This document shows, piece after piece, positions 38,407 through 47,553 of a DNA stretch of 64,000 nt (position 1 is its first letter; the number at the start of each line of letters is the position of its first letter). Source of the DNA: Cypionkella psychrotolerans. GTDB lineage: Bacteria > Pseudomonadota > Alphaproteobacteria > Rhodobacterales > Rhodobacteraceae. Location of the stretch: positions 248,001 to 312,000 of the forward strand of contig NZ_LGIC01000061.1 of NCBI RefSeq assembly GCF_001294535.1. The letters are read 5' to 3'. The notes beneath the pieces are model-generated. The model was not told the origin of the DNA and ran no database searches. It was given only the letters and a program-made list of their open reading frames with translations. Made by a program: the position numbers and the translations under genes.

Positions 38407-39420
38407 ATGAAAACCATCTTTGTCACCGGTTCCGCAGGCTTCATCGGCTTTCACCTTTGCAAACTCCTCTTGGCCGAGGGCTTTCGCGTCGCAGGCTACG
38501 ATGGCATGACCGATTACTACGATGTGACGCTGAAACAGCGCCGCCTCGCCATGCTGCTGCAAAACCCCAACTTCACCAACACCGAGGCTTTGCTGGAAGA
38601 CCAAACTACCCTCGAATCCGCGATGCGTGCCGCCAATCCGCAAGTGATCATCCACCTCGCCGCCCAAGCCGGTGTCCGCTACAGCCTTGAAAACCCACGC
38701 GCTTATCTGAATGCCAACCTTGTCGGTGGCTTCAACGTGCTTGATCTCGCCCGCGAACTCAACGTCGAGCACCTCCTGATGGCCTCGACCTCCTCGGTCT
38801 ACGGTGCCAACACTGAAATGCCGTTCCTTGAGACCCATAAAACCGAAACCCAACTCACCTTCTACGCCGCCACCAAAAAGGCCAATGAGGCGATGGCGCA
38901 TTCCTACGCCCATATCTACGGCCTGCCCGTCACCATGTTCCGCTTTTTCACTGTCTACGGCCCTTGGGGCCGCCCCGACATGGCGCCCTATAAGTTCACC
39001 AAAGGCATCCTCGAAGGCACCCCAATCGACATCTACAACAACGGCGAGATGTGGCGCGACTTCACCTATGTCGACGACCTCGTGCGCGGCATCCGCCTGC
39101 TGATCGACGCCGTGCCGCAACGTCCAGCCACCCCAGAAGACATACTCCCCGGAGACAGCCTTTCTCCCGCCGCCCCCTACCGAGTCGTCAACATCGGCAA
39201 CTCCGACAAGGTCAAACTGTTGGATTTCATCGAAGCCATCGAAGACTCCACCGGCTGCAAAGCCATCCGCAACTACATGCCGATGCAAACCGGCGATGTC
39301 GTCGCCACTTGGGCCGATGCCAACCTGTTGAAAACCCTCACAAACTACCAACCGCAAACCAATGTCCGTGACGGCATGGCAAATTTCGTGCGCTGGTATC
39401 GCGACTATTATCAGATCTGA
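38407..39420 (+). CDS. NAD-dependent epimerase, UDP-glucuronate 4-epimerase type
   Basis: 337 aa, extended short-chain dehydrogenase fold. NAD-binding GSAGFIGFHL at residue 8; catalytic STSSVYG and YAATKKANE (Tyr-x3-Lys); YGPWGRPDMAPYKF and RDFTYVDDLVRGI are characteristic of UDP-GlcA 4-epimerases (LspL/WbnF group). It would make UDP-galacturonate for envelope polysaccharide. It stands apart from other polysaccharide genes, 63 bp after dnaQ, and ends before a strong hairpin. Confidence 0.9.
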   Translation: MKTIFVTGSAGFIGFHLCKLLLAEGFRVAGYDGMTDYYDVTLKQRRLAMLLQNPNFTNTEALLEDQTTLESAMRAANPQVIIHLAAQAGVRYSLENPRAYLNANLVGGFNVLDLARELNVEHLLMASTSSVYGANTEMPFLETHKTETQLTFYAATKKANEAMAHSYAHIYGLPVTMFRFFTVYGPWGRPDMAPYKFTKGILEGTPIDIYNNGEMWRDFTYVDDLVRGIRLLIDAVPQRPATPEDILPGDSLSPAAPYRVVNIGNSDKVKLLDFIEAIEDSTGCKAIRNYMPMQTGDVVATWADANLLKTLTNYQPQTNVRDGMANFVRWYRDYYQI

Positions 39421-39429
39421 AACGCAAAA

Positions 39430-39451
39430 GGCCGACCCCGCAAGGTCGGCC
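39430..39451. terminator. Bidirectional terminator between the epimerase gene and secB
   Basis: An 8-bp perfect stem GGCCGACC / GGTCGGCC with a 6-nt loop. On the minus strand TTTT follows directly, serving secB; on the plus strand the tail is weaker. Confidence 0.7.
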
Positions 39452-39473
39452 CTTCAAATTCAACGCTCTAAAC

Positions 39474-39950
39474 TCAGTTCGCCACCGGCGCAGGCTGCGC
39501 CCGCCGCGCAATTTCCTGCCGATACAAAGCCAAGAAATCCACCGTGTCGATGTTCAGCGGCGGGAAGCCGCCATCGCGCGTCACATCCGAGATAATCCGC
39601 CGCACAAACGGGAACAGCAGCCGCGGGCATTCGATCATCAGAAACGGATGCAGCTGCTCCTCCGGTACGCCCTCAACATGGAAGATCCCGCCGTAATCGA
39701 CCTCCAGCAGAAACAGCGTATCGCCGTTCACCTTGTTCTTCGAGGTCACCTTGAACTTCGTCACAATATCAAACTGATGATCCTGCGCGCGCTTGCGCGC
39801 GTCCAAACTGACCTGCACCTGAATATCCGGCTGCACTTCATTGGCCGTCAGCCCCTTCTGTGCCACCATGTTTTCAAACGACATATCCCGCACAAACTGC
39901 GCCAGAACCGACATCTTGATCTGCGGCGCGCCGCCATTTTCCTCGGCCAT
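39474..39950 (-). CDS. secB: Protein-export chaperone SecB
   Basis: 158 aa from MAEENGGAPQ, with AGGGAG upstream. Conserved parts are QFVRDMSFENMVAQKG, FLLEVDYGGIFHVEGVPEEQLHPF and IECPRLLFPFVRRIISDVTRDGGFPPL. It holds preproteins unfolded and hands them to SecA, whose zinc tail is intact at the left end of the window. Probably follows fxsA (54-bp gap). Confidence 0.97.
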   Translation of the reverse strand: MAEENGGAPQIKMSVLAQFVRDMSFENMVAQKGLTANEVQPDIQVQVSLDARKRAQDHQFDIVTKFKVTSKNKVNGDTLFLLEVDYGGIFHVEGVPEEQLHPFLMIECPRLLFPFVRRIISDVTRDGGFPPLNIDTVDFLALYRQEIARRAQPAPVAN

Positions 39951-40004
39951 AAGCCCCACTCCCTGAAAAATCCTGCATACCCCTAGCAGGTCATCTCAAA
40001 GGCC

Positions 40005-40466
40005 TCAATCCTCACGCCACTTCGAAGGCCGCGTCACCCCACCAATCTTATCGCGTTCGGGCACAACTTCCTCATATTCCGCATCCACCCAGTCGGCCTC
40101 GCCGCGACGCCGCGCAAAGCCATGCACCTGCACACGGGCAGCCAGCATGGCAATCAACGCCGTCCGCACAAACGGAACCAGCAACACCAAGCCGAGAAAA
40201 TCGGTGAAAAACCCCGGCAGGATCAGCAACATCCCGCTCAGCATGATCAACGCACTATGCGCCATCGGCTGCAACGCAGCGATACCGCCGCCGCCACGCA
40301 CCTCGCGCAAAGCCCCCATGCCAAGCCCGCGGATCAACCCGACCCCCAGCATCGCACTCAACACCACCCAGGCCAGCGTCGCCCACAGCCCCAACCAGCC
40401 GCCAACAACCACAAACAGCCCAATTTCCAGCAAAGGCCATGCCAAAATCAGCGCAAAAACCCACAT
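40005..40466 (-). CDS. fxsA: FxsA-family membrane protein
   Basis: 153 aa from MWVFALILAWPLLEIGLF behind GGAGGG. Several membrane helices in the first 110 residues, including MLLILPGFFTDFLGLVLLVP, the most conserved FxsA region, and a charged C-terminal tail. Named for suppression of phage-T7 exclusion by F plasmid; its normal role is unknown. Confidence 0.9.
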   Translation of the reverse strand: MWVFALILAWPLLEIGLFVVVGGWLGLWATLAWVVLSAMLGVGLIRGLGMGALREVRGGGGIAALQPMAHSALIMLSGMLLILPGFFTDFLGLVLLVPFVRTALIAMLAARVQVHGFARRRGEADWVDAEYEEVVPERDKIGGVTRPSKWRED

Positions 40467-40581
40467 CTCAGCACCCTCCGTGCAATCTAGCGGCCAAACC
40501 ATAGACTTGGCGGCCCCCAGCCCCTACATAAGGGTCCAACGCCCGGATCACCAACCCCTCGGGCCCCGTTTTGAGGCGCTT

Positions 40582-41241
40582 ATGAATTCCTCCTTGATTC
40601 AACTGCTCGTTCTGGCCGGAATCGCCGTGTTCCTGATCCTGAAACTGCGTTCCGTGTTAGGCAGCCGCGAGGGCTTCGAGAAGCCCGCCGTGCCGCAAGA
40701 CCCCGCACGCCCGCAGCCGAAACTGGTGCCGCCCGTCGGCGCAGACGGCGTCGATCTCGACATCACCGATCACGCCCCGGCAGGCAGCCCCGCAGCCCTT
40801 GCCCTCGCCGCGATGAAACAAGCCGAACCCGGCTTTTCCGTCGGCGAATTCCTGCACGGCGCGCGCGGCGCGTATGAGATGATTCTGATGGCCTTTGAGC
40901 GCGGCGATATCGACCCGGTCCGCCCCTTCCTCGCCGACGAAGTTGAAGCCTCTTTCACCCAAGCCATCAACGCCCGCGAACGTGAGGGCCAGACGGTAGA
41001 GGCCAACTTCCTCGGCCTGCGCGAAATGACTCTGTCGGATGCCGAATACGATCCCACCACCCGCACCGCCGAAATCACCCTGCGCTACACCGGAGAGCTG
41101 ACCTCGCTCGTCCGCAACAAAGCCGGCGAGATCATCGAAGGTTCCGCCACCGAGGTCAAACGCCAACGCGACGGCTGGACCTTCGCCCGCCGCATGGGCG
41201 TGCAAGACCCGAACTGGCAACTCGTCGGCACCAGCGACTAA
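40582..41241 (+). CDS. Tim44-like domain protein (TimA type)
   Basis: 219 aa. One N-terminal membrane anchor (residues about 5-22), then a linker and a Tim44-like domain (FSVGEFLHGARGAYEMILMAFERGDIDPVRPFL, beginning FSVGEFLHGARGAYEMILMA). Homologue of mitochondrial Tim44 from Alphaproteobacteria; a role at the inner membrane or in protein transport is suggested but not settled. Divergent from fxsA across 115 bp, and 5 bp before mltA. Confidence 0.88.
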   Translation: MNSSLIQLLVLAGIAVFLILKLRSVLGSREGFEKPAVPQDPARPQPKLVPPVGADGVDLDITDHAPAGSPAALALAAMKQAEPGFSVGEFLHGARGAYEMILMAFERGDIDPVRPFLADEVEASFTQAINAREREGQTVEANFLGLREMTLSDAEYDPTTRTAEITLRYTGELTSLVRNKAGEIIEGSATEVKRQRDGWTFARRMGVQDPNWQLVGTSD

Positions 41242-41246
41242 GGCGG

Positions 41247-42266
41247 ATGCGTGTTGTTCTCGCCTGCCTTCTGGCCCTGCAAATGACAGCCACGCCCGCC
41301 CCGGCGCAGATGCTGGATTTTGAGGCGCTGGAAGGTTGGCCTGAGGACAACCACCTTGCCGCCCTCACTGCCTTCCGCGAGACCTGCGATACACTCGACG
41401 CCCCCGATTGGCAGCCGATCTGCAAACTCGCCGCCGATGCCGGGGCGACAGATGCCTCCGCCAAAGCCTTCTTCGAGTTGATGTTCAAACCGGTGCTGAT
41501 TGGCCAACCCCCCGCCCTGTTCACCGGATATTATGAACCCGAACTGAACGGCTCCTACACCCGCACCCCCCGCTTCGCCTACCCGATCTACGCCCGCCCA
41601 CCCGAGCTGCAAGATGGCCAAGTCTACTACGACCGCGCCACCATCGAAGGCGGGGCACTGCGGGGCCGGGGCTTGGAAATCGCTTGGCTCGAAGACCCGG
41701 TAGAGGTTTTCTTTCTGCAAATCCAAGGCTCTGGCCGGATCAAAATGACCAACGGCCATGTCATCCGCGTCGGCTACGCTGGCCGCAACGGCCACGCCTA
41801 TCGCTCGGTTGGCAAAGAAATGATCGCGCGCGGCATGCGCACCCCCGATCAAGTCTCCGCCCAAGACATCAAACTGTACGTCCGCTCCAACCCCACGGCA
41901 GGCAACGCCCTGCTCGCCGTTAACCCCTCCTACATCTTCTTCCGCAAAATCGCCGACCTGCCGTCTGACAAAGGCCCAATCGGTGCCATGGGCCGCAGCA
42001 TCACCCCAATGCGCTCCGTCGCCATCGACCCCGCCTTCACCCCGCTCGGTGTCCCAGTCTGGATCGAGAAATCCGGCGACAACCCGATTCACAGCCTGAT
42101 GGTCGCCCAAGACACCGGCGGCGCGATCAAAGGCCCCCAGCGCGCCGATATCTTCTTCGGCACGGGTGACGGCGCAGGCGATGCCGCTGGCACGATCAAA
42201 GACGGCGGCCGCATGATCCTGCTGCTGCCCATCGACCGCGCCTATGCCATGCTGCCGGAAGGCTGA
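41247..42266 (+). CDS. mltA: Membrane-bound lytic murein transglycosylase A
   Basis: 339 aa. Signal peptide ending near PAPAQ without a lipobox. MltA domain with TGYYEPELNGS, IQGSGRIKMTNGHVIRVGYAGRNGH and the C-terminal 3D domain with the Asp residues (ITPMRSVAIDPAFTPLG, VAQDTGGAIKGPQRADIFFGTG). It cleaves peptidoglycan strands with formation of 1,6-anhydro-MurNAc. Confidence 0.95.
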   Translation: MRVVLACLLALQMTATPAPAQMLDFEALEGWPEDNHLAALTAFRETCDTLDAPDWQPICKLAADAGATDASAKAFFELMFKPVLIGQPPALFTGYYEPELNGSYTRTPRFAYPIYARPPELQDGQVYYDRATIEGGALRGRGLEIAWLEDPVEVFFLQIQGSGRIKMTNGHVIRVGYAGRNGHAYRSVGKEMIARGMRTPDQVSAQDIKLYVRSNPTAGNALLAVNPSYIFFRKIADLPSDKGPIGAMGRSITPMRSVAIDPAFTPLGVPVWIEKSGDNPIHSLMVAQDTGGAIKGPQRADIFFGTGDGAGDAAGTIKDGGRMILLLPIDRAYAMLPEG

Positions 42267-42269
42267 TCC

Positions 42270-42857
42270 ATGCGTCGCCGCACTTTGCGCCCTGAAGAAG
42301 AAGAAATCTGGCAAACTGTCGCCCGCACCGCCAAGCCGATGCACCCGATGGGCCACGTTTTCCCAAAGCTGATCGAGCCAAAACCACAACCGACCCAAAC
42401 CGCAGTTCCGGCAACGCCACGTCTGCCGCACTTCCGTTTGGGCGAAAAATCCCGCAGCAAACCCGGTCACGACATTCTGCCCACCCTGTCAGAATCCCTT
42501 TCCGCTGCTCCGCTGCAAATGGACGCCAAGACCCATGGCAAAATGACCCGTGGCAAACTCGCGCCCGAGGCCCGCATCGACCTGCATGGCATGACACTTT
42601 CTGAAGCCCACCCCGAACTGATCCGCTTTATCCTCAACGCTCAAAGTGCCGGAATGCGGCTGGTTCTGGTGATCACCGGAAAAGGCAAACGCGGCCATGA
42701 CGTGGGCCCCATCCCGCAACGCATGGGCGCTCTTCGCCATCAAGTTCCACACTGGCTGCGCCTACCGCCTCTCGGCCCCGCAGTGCTGCAAATCTCGGAA
42801 GCCCACCTAAAACACGGCGGCTCCGGTGCATATTACATCTACCTGCGCAGGCGCTAG
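42270..42857 (+). CDS. Smr-domain DNA-binding/nicking protein
   Basis: 195 aa. A low-complexity N-terminal half and a C-terminal Smr domain with the motifs RIDLHGMTLSEAH and VITGKGKRG, then the YYIYLRRR end. Stand-alone Smr proteins are thought to nick or bind nucleic acids; the target is unknown. Three bp after mltA. It probably ends the timA-mltA-smr operon. Confidence 0.9.
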   Translation: MRRRTLRPEEEEIWQTVARTAKPMHPMGHVFPKLIEPKPQPTQTAVPATPRLPHFRLGEKSRSKPGHDILPTLSESLSAAPLQMDAKTHGKMTRGKLAPEARIDLHGMTLSEAHPELIRFILNAQSAGMRLVLVITGKGKRGHDVGPIPQRMGALRHQVPHWLRLPPLGPAVLQISEAHLKHGGSGAYYIYLRRR

Positions 42858-42861
42858 AACC

Positions 42862-42876
42862 TTAAGAAACCCTTAA
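42862..42876. promoter_or_regulatory. Full CtrA-type site (TTAA-N7-TTAA) in a convergent gap
   Basis: TTAA-gaaaccc-TTAA, an exact match to the CtrA consensus. It lies between the 3' ends of two convergent genes, so no known promoter uses it. Confidence 0.45.
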
Positions 42877-42917
42877 CGCCTCAAACTAAACGATTGATTT
42901 AACGTTATTTATGCAAA

Positions 42918-42934
42918 GGTCCCAAGGCGGGACC
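42918..42934. terminator. Short hairpin between convergent genes
   Basis: Six-bp stem GGTCCC / GGGACC with loop AAGGC; the minus-strand side is followed by TTT only. A weak shared terminator is likely. Confidence 0.45.
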
Positions 42935-42938
42935 ACTC

Positions 42939-44045
42939 CTACCGCGTGAAATCCGAAGCCACCGTCGCCACGGGCCGCAGCACGATCTGAGTCGCATTCT
43001 GCACCGTCAAAACCACCCCCGGCAGCAACCCGATCCGCGCCTGCCGATCCGCCTCGAAAGCATTGGAAACGTCGCTCAGTCGATCCAAAATCGCGATCAA
43101 AGCCGCCGAATCCCCCATCACGAAATGCCCGGCCCCCTTCGAGAATGCGCCGACATCCATGAACGTTACCTTCAAATCTGCCACCCGCGACACATCCTTT
43201 AGCGACCCCAACCGCTCATCCTGCCCAGTCAACAGCGCCGACAACCGCAGGTATTTATCGCGATCCGAGCCAAAAATCACAAACGGCTGCGGCAGCGCCC
43301 CCATCGAATGTGCGCTTCTTTTGAACACATCCACATCAATATCCGGCGAAATAAAGATCACCCCACCGATCAGCCCGAGCGTCTTCTTATCCCCCCGGAT
43401 CGCCGTCTGCCGCAGCGCCTCCATCGTCAACCCGGCGCCCATCGAATGTGCCACGATCAAAATCCGCTTCGCGCCCGCCGCCGCAACCTCATGCATCAAA
43501 GATTCCAAGCCATCCCGCGCAAACAGCGCAGAATCGCGGTCATAGGCATAACCCAGCGGCTCCGCAGCCGAGGGCCAAGCATAATGCACCACCGCGCCGG
43601 GCAGCTTCAGATCATGTGCAAACTGAGCGACGCGGTAGACCCCCTCCGAGAAATTGTTGTTATAGCCGTGCACGAAAATCACTGCTTCGCCGCCATTCGC
43701 GGCCAGTTGAGTTTTCAAATCTTTGCGGAACGGCACGTCGTCTTGATAGACGATCTCATCGGTGGTCAGGAAATGTTTTAAAGGGTTGGCCTTGCCGTGA
43801 CGGGGCGGCCAGTTGATCTCACCCAGCTTGCGGTCGGGCGGCACGGAAACGTCGTAGCGGGCGAAGTTGATCTGTTCTGATCGGTAAGTTCCGAACGAAC
43901 CGTCTTGCTCTTGCTTGCGGGTAGTGCCGATGAAGATCTTCTGGACCTGCCCCACCGAGGCCGCCTGCGGGTCAAGTGTGACATGCCCGCGTGGCGCGCA
44001 GGCCAGCAGGAAGCTTAGGGAAAGGATCAACAGAAATCGGGTCAT
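42939..44045 (-). CDS. Lipoprotein alpha/beta hydrolase (DUF900 type)
   Basis: 368 aa from MTRFLLILSLSFLLAC, a lipoprotein signal with lipobox LLAC. The fold has VIFVHGYNNNFSEGVYR (oxyanion loop), nucleophile elbow IVAHSMGAGLTMEALR, and a C-terminal acid/His region (GHFVMGDSAAL). It resembles esterase-like DUF900 proteins; substrate unknown. It stands alone, 272 bp from hslU. Confidence 0.88.
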   Translation of the reverse strand: MTRFLLILSLSFLLACAPRGHVTLDPQAASVGQVQKIFIGTTRKQEQDGSFGTYRSEQINFARYDVSVPPDRKLGEINWPPRHGKANPLKHFLTTDEIVYQDDVPFRKDLKTQLAANGGEAVIFVHGYNNNFSEGVYRVAQFAHDLKLPGAVVHYAWPSAAEPLGYAYDRDSALFARDGLESLMHEVAAAGAKRILIVAHSMGAGLTMEALRQTAIRGDKKTLGLIGGVIFISPDIDVDVFKRSAHSMGALPQPFVIFGSDRDKYLRLSALLTGQDERLGSLKDVSRVADLKVTFMDVGAFSKGAGHFVMGDSAALIAILDRLSDVSNAFEADRQARIGLLPGVVLTVQNATQIVLRPVATVASDFTR

Positions 44046-44124
44046 TGGCGGGCCTTTTTTGGCCAAAGTCTGGGGTTTCAAGGGGCGGGTCAAGTGACGT
44101 TATATTGCAGGCGCAGAAATGCCG

Positions 44125-44140
44125 CTGTCCACGCGTGGCG
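44125..44140 (+). repeat. 16-bp direct repeat, copy A
   Basis: CTGTCCACGCGTGGCG, containing the 10-bp palindrome CCACGCGTGG. An identical copy starts 176 bp downstream in the same gap. Confidence 0.7.
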
Positions 44141-44249
44141 TGGGCGTAGATCGCATGCTTTTCAAGGGATTAGGCTTTTGCATTCAGGGTTTGTTAACAC
44201 CACGGCATGTGAGTGTTTAGGCCAAGATGAAGCCGGGACAAGTATGAAA

Positions 44250-44279
44250 AAAGGGTTAAGGACATATCCCTAACCCTTT
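44250..44279 (-). terminator. Rho-independent terminator of hslVU
   Basis: Read on the minus strand: a long stem with arms AAAGGGTTA / TAACCCTTT (9 bp, plus inner pairs) followed immediately by TTTTTTC. It lies 38 bp after the hslU stop. This is the clearest intrinsic terminator in the window. Confidence 0.85.
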
Positions 44280-44300
44280 GAAATCATATAAATCGCAGCC

Positions 44301-44316
44301 CTGTCCACGCGTGGCG
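44301..44316 (+). repeat. 16-bp direct repeat, copy B
   Basis: Second exact copy of CTGTCCACGCGTGGCG, ending 1 bp before the hslU stop codon. Confidence 0.7.
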
Positions 44317-44317
44317 C

Positions 44318-45613
44318 CTACAAAACATAGCGCGAAATATCCGCCGACCGCGCCAGCGCGCCCAGATTTTTCTCGACGAAAGCGGCGTCCACCACGACCT
44401 CTTCCCCCGAGCGGTCCGGGGCGGTGAAAGACAGCTCCTCAAACACCCGCTCCATCACCGTATAAAGCCGGCGCGCCCCGATGTTCGCGATGGATTTGTT
44501 GACCTCTGCCGCGATCCGCGCCAGCGCCGCGATCCCGTCCGCCGTGAAGGAAACCGCGACATCCTCGGTCCCCATCAGCGCCGCATATTGTCGGGTCAGC
44601 GCATTGTCCGTTTCGGTCAGGATGCGGACAAAGTCTCCCTCCGTCAGCGGTGCCAGCTCCACCCGGATCGGCAAGCGACCCTGAAGTTCCGGCAGCAAAT
44701 CCGAAGGCTTCGCGACATGAAACGCTCCGGACGCGATGAACAGGATATGATCGGTTTTAACCGGGCCATATTTGGTGGAAACCGTCGTTCCCTCAATCAG
44801 CGGCAACAAATCCCGCTGCACCCCTTCCCGCGACACATCGGCTCCCCGCGCATCCGCCCGCGCGCAGATTTTGTCGATCTCATCCAGAAACACGATGCCA
44901 TTGTCCTGCACCGCCGCCAGTGCCACCGTCTTGACCGCCTCATCATCCAGCAGCTTGTCGGCCTCTTGCCCGATCAGCAAATCATAACTGTCGGCCACGG
45001 TGACCTTCTTGCGCGTGGTCCGCCCGCCGAACGCTTTGAACAAATCCTGCAGGCCTTGCATCTGCATTTCCATGCTCTGCCCGCCCATCATCGGCATCGC
45101 GGGGGCGGCGTCGGCGATTTCCAACTCGATCACCGTCGCATCCAATTCCCCGCGCCGCAGCTTGCCGCGAAACATCTCGCGGGTCTGCTCGCGCGCGTCT
45201 TTGCCCGCCAAAGCCTCAACCACCCGCTCCTCTGCGGCTTGCTTCGCCTTCGCCGCCACGTCTTCCCGCATCCGCGCGCGGGTGTCGATCATCGCGGCAT
45301 CGACCAGATCGCGGATGATGCTATCGACATCGCGACCGACATAGCCGACCTCGGTAAACTTGGTGGCCTCGACCTTCAGGAACGGCGCTTTCGCCAGTTT
45401 TGCCAGGCGGCGGGCGATCTCGGTTTTGCCCACCCCGGTTGGCCCGATCATCAGGATATTCTTCGGGTAAACCTCATCCCGAATATCGTCCGGCAGGTTG
45501 CGACAGCGCCAACGGTTGCGCAGGGCCACAGCAACGGCGCGTTTGGCGTCGCGTTGGCCGATGATGTGGCGGTCGAGTTCAGAGACGATCTCACGCGGGG
45601 TCAGGTTGGTCAT
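44318..45613 (-). CDS. hslU: ATP-dependent protease ATPase subunit HslU
   Basis: 431 aa from [13 protein letters not shown]+ motifs: Walker [16 protein letters not shown], Walker [12 protein letters not shown], and [21 protein letters not shown] sensor region; the terminal residues (ADISRYVL) that dock into HslV are present. It unfolds substrates for HslV. Start overlaps the hslV stop by 4 bp. Confidence 0.97.
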   Translation of the reverse strand: MTNLTPREIVSELDRHIIGQRDAKRAVAVALRNRWRCRNLPDDIRDEVYPKNILMIGPTGVGKTEIARRLAKLAKAPFLKVEATKFTEVGYVGRDVDSIIRDLVDAAMIDTRARMREDVAAKAKQAAEERVVEALAGKDAREQTREMFRGKLRRGELDATVIELEIADAAPAMPMMGGQSMEMQMQGLQDLFKAFGGRTTRKKVTVADSYDLLIGQEADKLLDDEAVKTVALAAVQDNGIVFLDEIDKICARADARGADVSREGVQRDLLPLIEGTTVSTKYGPVKTDHILFIASGAFHVAKPSDLLPELQGRLPIRVELAPLTEGDFVRILTETDNALTRQYAALMGTEDVAVSFTADGIAALARIAAEVNKSIANIGARRLYTVMERVFEELSFTAPDRSGEEVVVDAAFVEKNLGALARSADISRYVL

Positions 45614-46167
45614 TTGGAAATCCGTTCCACGGTCAGGTTGCCGTTGGTGAACACGCAAATCTCGGCAGCAATCGCCATGGCGCGGCGGGCGACGTCTTCG
45701 GCGGGCAGATCGGTGGTCATCAGGCCCCGTGCTGCGGCGAGGGCGAAGTTGCCGCCCGATCCAATGGCGGCCACATCATGTTCGGGTTCCAGTACATCTC
45801 CGGCACCCGTGATCACGTAAAGATTGCGGCCATCGGTGACAATCAGCATGGCTTCCAGATTGCGCAGGTATTTGTCCATCCGCCAATCTTTCGCCAGATC
45901 GACGCAGGCGCGGGCGAGTTGACCAGGGGCAGCTTCCAGCTTTTTCTCTAGCCGTTCCAATAAGGTGAAGGCGTCAGCGGTCGATCCCGCAAAACCTGCA
46001 ACCACATCGTGGCCACCCGGCGAGAGGCGGCGGACCTTGCGGGCAGTGCCTTTGATCACGGTATTGCCTAAGGAAACTTGGCCATCGCCGGCCACCACAA
46101 CCTCGCCACCGCGACGCACGGCCAGAATGGTGGTGCCATGCCAACCGGGGAATTTGTCTTCGGACAT
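45610..46167 (-). CDS. hslV: ATP-dependent protease peptidase subunit HslV
   Basis: 185 aa from [11 protein letters not shown] with GGAG at a good distance; an ATG four codons earlier exists. The catalytic threonine should be Thr12 after removal of the short propeptide ([11 protein letters not shown]). Further motifs are GTARKVRRL and [17 protein letters not shown]. Forms the proteolytic core with HslU. A possible heat-shock promoter lies just upstream. Confidence 0.97.
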   Translation of the reverse strand: MSEDKFPGWHGTTILAVRRGGEVVVAGDGQVSLGNTVIKGTARKVRRLSPGGHDVVAGFAGSTADAFTLLERLEKKLEAAPGQLARACVDLAKDWRMDKYLRNLEAMLIVTDGRNLYVITGAGDVLEPEHDVAAIGSGGNFALAAARGLMTTDLPAEDVARRAMAIAAEICVFTNGNLTVERISK

Positions 46168-46190
46168 TTTGCGCTCCATCTGCTGGGCTT

Positions 46191-46220
46191 TATATGGAAG
46201 GCGGCTGCGCCGGGCGCAAG
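46191..46220 (-). promoter_or_regulatory. Possible RpoH-type heat-shock promoter for hslVU
   Basis: On the minus strand CTTGCG (46215-46220) is followed after 15 bp by TTCCATATA (46191-46199), resembling CTTGAA / CCCCATnTA. It lies 24 bp before the hslV start. Pattern match only. Confidence 0.4.
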
Positions 46221-46263
46221 CGGGCGGCTGGTGAGGCGGAGGGAAAACGCATAGTTTGCTGCC

Positions 46264-47121
46264 ATGGAACGGATTTTGAATTTCTATCTGGACGGTGACA
46301 AGCGCGCCCGCGCCGAGGCGGGGATCGGGATTTTTGGTGCTGTGGTGGGAGTGGTGCGGGCGGCGGGCTGGCAGGTTCGATACGCTGGGCACGCGGCGGA
46401 GGTTGCGGGTGAGGGCTATCACCTTGTTTACAATCGCGCGGTGGCGGGGTCGTTTTGTTTTAGCCTAAGACGCTGTTACCTTGAGAAATTCTACCGCATT
46501 GAGGCGACGAATGATCGCTGGGATTGGGCGGTGGCGGGGCTGCCGTTTCAGGGTGGAGAGCGGCAGGCGTGGTTTCAGCGCTATTGGCGCGCGCGGCTGT
46601 TTGGCGGGCTGACCGCCGCGCGGGGGGGCTATATTTTCATGCCGTTACAGGGGAAATTGTTGCAACGGCGGCATTTTCAGACCGCGTCTCCGGTTGAGAT
46701 GATCCAGGCGACTTTGGCGGCGGACCCAGAGCGGCGGATCGTGGCGACACTGCATCCGCGCGAGGTTTATTCTGAGGCGGAGCTGGATGCGCTGCGGGGG
46801 ATTGAGCGGTTTGAGCTGGTTCAGGGCTCGCTGCCGGTGCTGGCGGGCTGCGATTATGTGGTGACGGAGAATTCGTCGATGGCGCTGACCGGGTTCTTTG
46901 CCGACAAGCCAGCGGTGCTGTTTGCGCGGATTGATTTTCACCATATCGCGGCATCGGTGGGGCGGTTGGGGGTGGCGGGGGCGTTTGAGGCGGTGCATCG
47001 ACCACAGCCCTATGCGTCCTATCTGCATTGGTTTTTCAAGCGGCAGGCGCTGGCATCGTCGGGCGATGGCCATGAGGCGCAGATTGCGGATCGCTTGCGG
47101 GCGCACGGTTGGCCGCTGTGA
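46264..47121 (+). CDS. Protein of unknown function, possible glycosyltransferase
   Basis: 285 aa, divergent from hslV. I recognise no firm family. Segments [27 protein letters not shown] (in short [14 protein letters not shown]), [16 protein letters not shown] and [15 protein letters not shown] resemble the C-terminal half of capsule/Kdo-type transferases (KpsS/KpsC-like), where HP and ENSS elements line the nucleotide-sugar site. No signal peptide or membrane segment is evident. The gene is G-rich on its coding strand, like several others here. It ends 5 bp before a bidirectional hairpin shared with trxA. Confidence 0.6.
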   Translation: MERILNFYLDGDKRARAEAGIGIFGAVVGVVRAAGWQVRYAGHAAEVAGEGYHLVYNRAVAGSFCFSLRRCYLEKFYRIEATNDRWDWAVAGLPFQGGERQAWFQRYWRARLFGGLTAARGGYIFMPLQGKLLQRRHFQTASPVEMIQATLAADPERRIVATLHPREVYSEAELDALRGIERFELVQGSLPVLAGCDYVVTENSSMALTGFFADKPAVLFARIDFHHIAASVGRLGVAGAFEAVHRPQPYASYLHWFFKRQALASSGDGHEAQIADRLRAHGWPL

Positions 47122-47126
47122 AAAAA

Positions 47127-47144
47127 GGCCCCCCGAGGGGAGCC
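47127..47144. terminator. Bidirectional terminator between convergent genes
   Basis: Stem GGC-CCCC / GGGG-GCC with GA loop and one mismatch, followed on the minus strand by TTTTTT, so it ends trxA transcription; TTT follows on the plus strand. Confidence 0.75.
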
Positions 47145-47166
47145 TTTGATCCGATTTTCGCGGGGT

Positions 47167-47493
47167 TCAGAGCGCGGTGGCGATCCAGTTGGCGAGGGCC
47201 GCTTTCGGGGCTGCCCCGACTTTGTTCGACACAACTTCGCCGTTTTTAAACAGGAACAGCGAGGGGATGCCGCGCACGCCGAGGGCGGCGGGGCTGTCGG
47301 GGTTTTCATCGACATTGATCTTCACGATCTTCACCTTGCCCGCGTATTCGGCGGCGAGTTCTTCCAGGGCTGGGCCGATTTGACGGCAGGGGCCGCACCA
47401 TTCGGCCCAGAAATCCACGACGACCGGGATCGCGGATTTACGAACTTCGGCGTCGAAAGTGGCGTCGGTTACAGCGACGGTATTGGCACCCAT
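47167..47493 (-). CDS. trxA: Thioredoxin
   Basis: 108 aa from [10 protein letters not shown] behind AGGAG. Active site [14 protein letters not shown], cis-proline region [13 protein letters not shown]. General cytoplasmic dithiol reductant. It follows addA in the same direction (60-bp gap). Confidence 0.97.
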   Translation of the reverse strand: MGANTVAVTDATFDAEVRKSAIPVVVDFWAEWCGPCRQIGPALEELAAEYAGKVKIVKINVDENPDSPAALGVRGIPSLFLFKNGEVVSNKVGAAPKAALANWIATAL

Positions 47494-47553
47494 GATGGGA
47501 ACTCCTGAGGGGGAAATGTCAGGCATTGAACTTAGGGACGGCGGGGGCGGACG

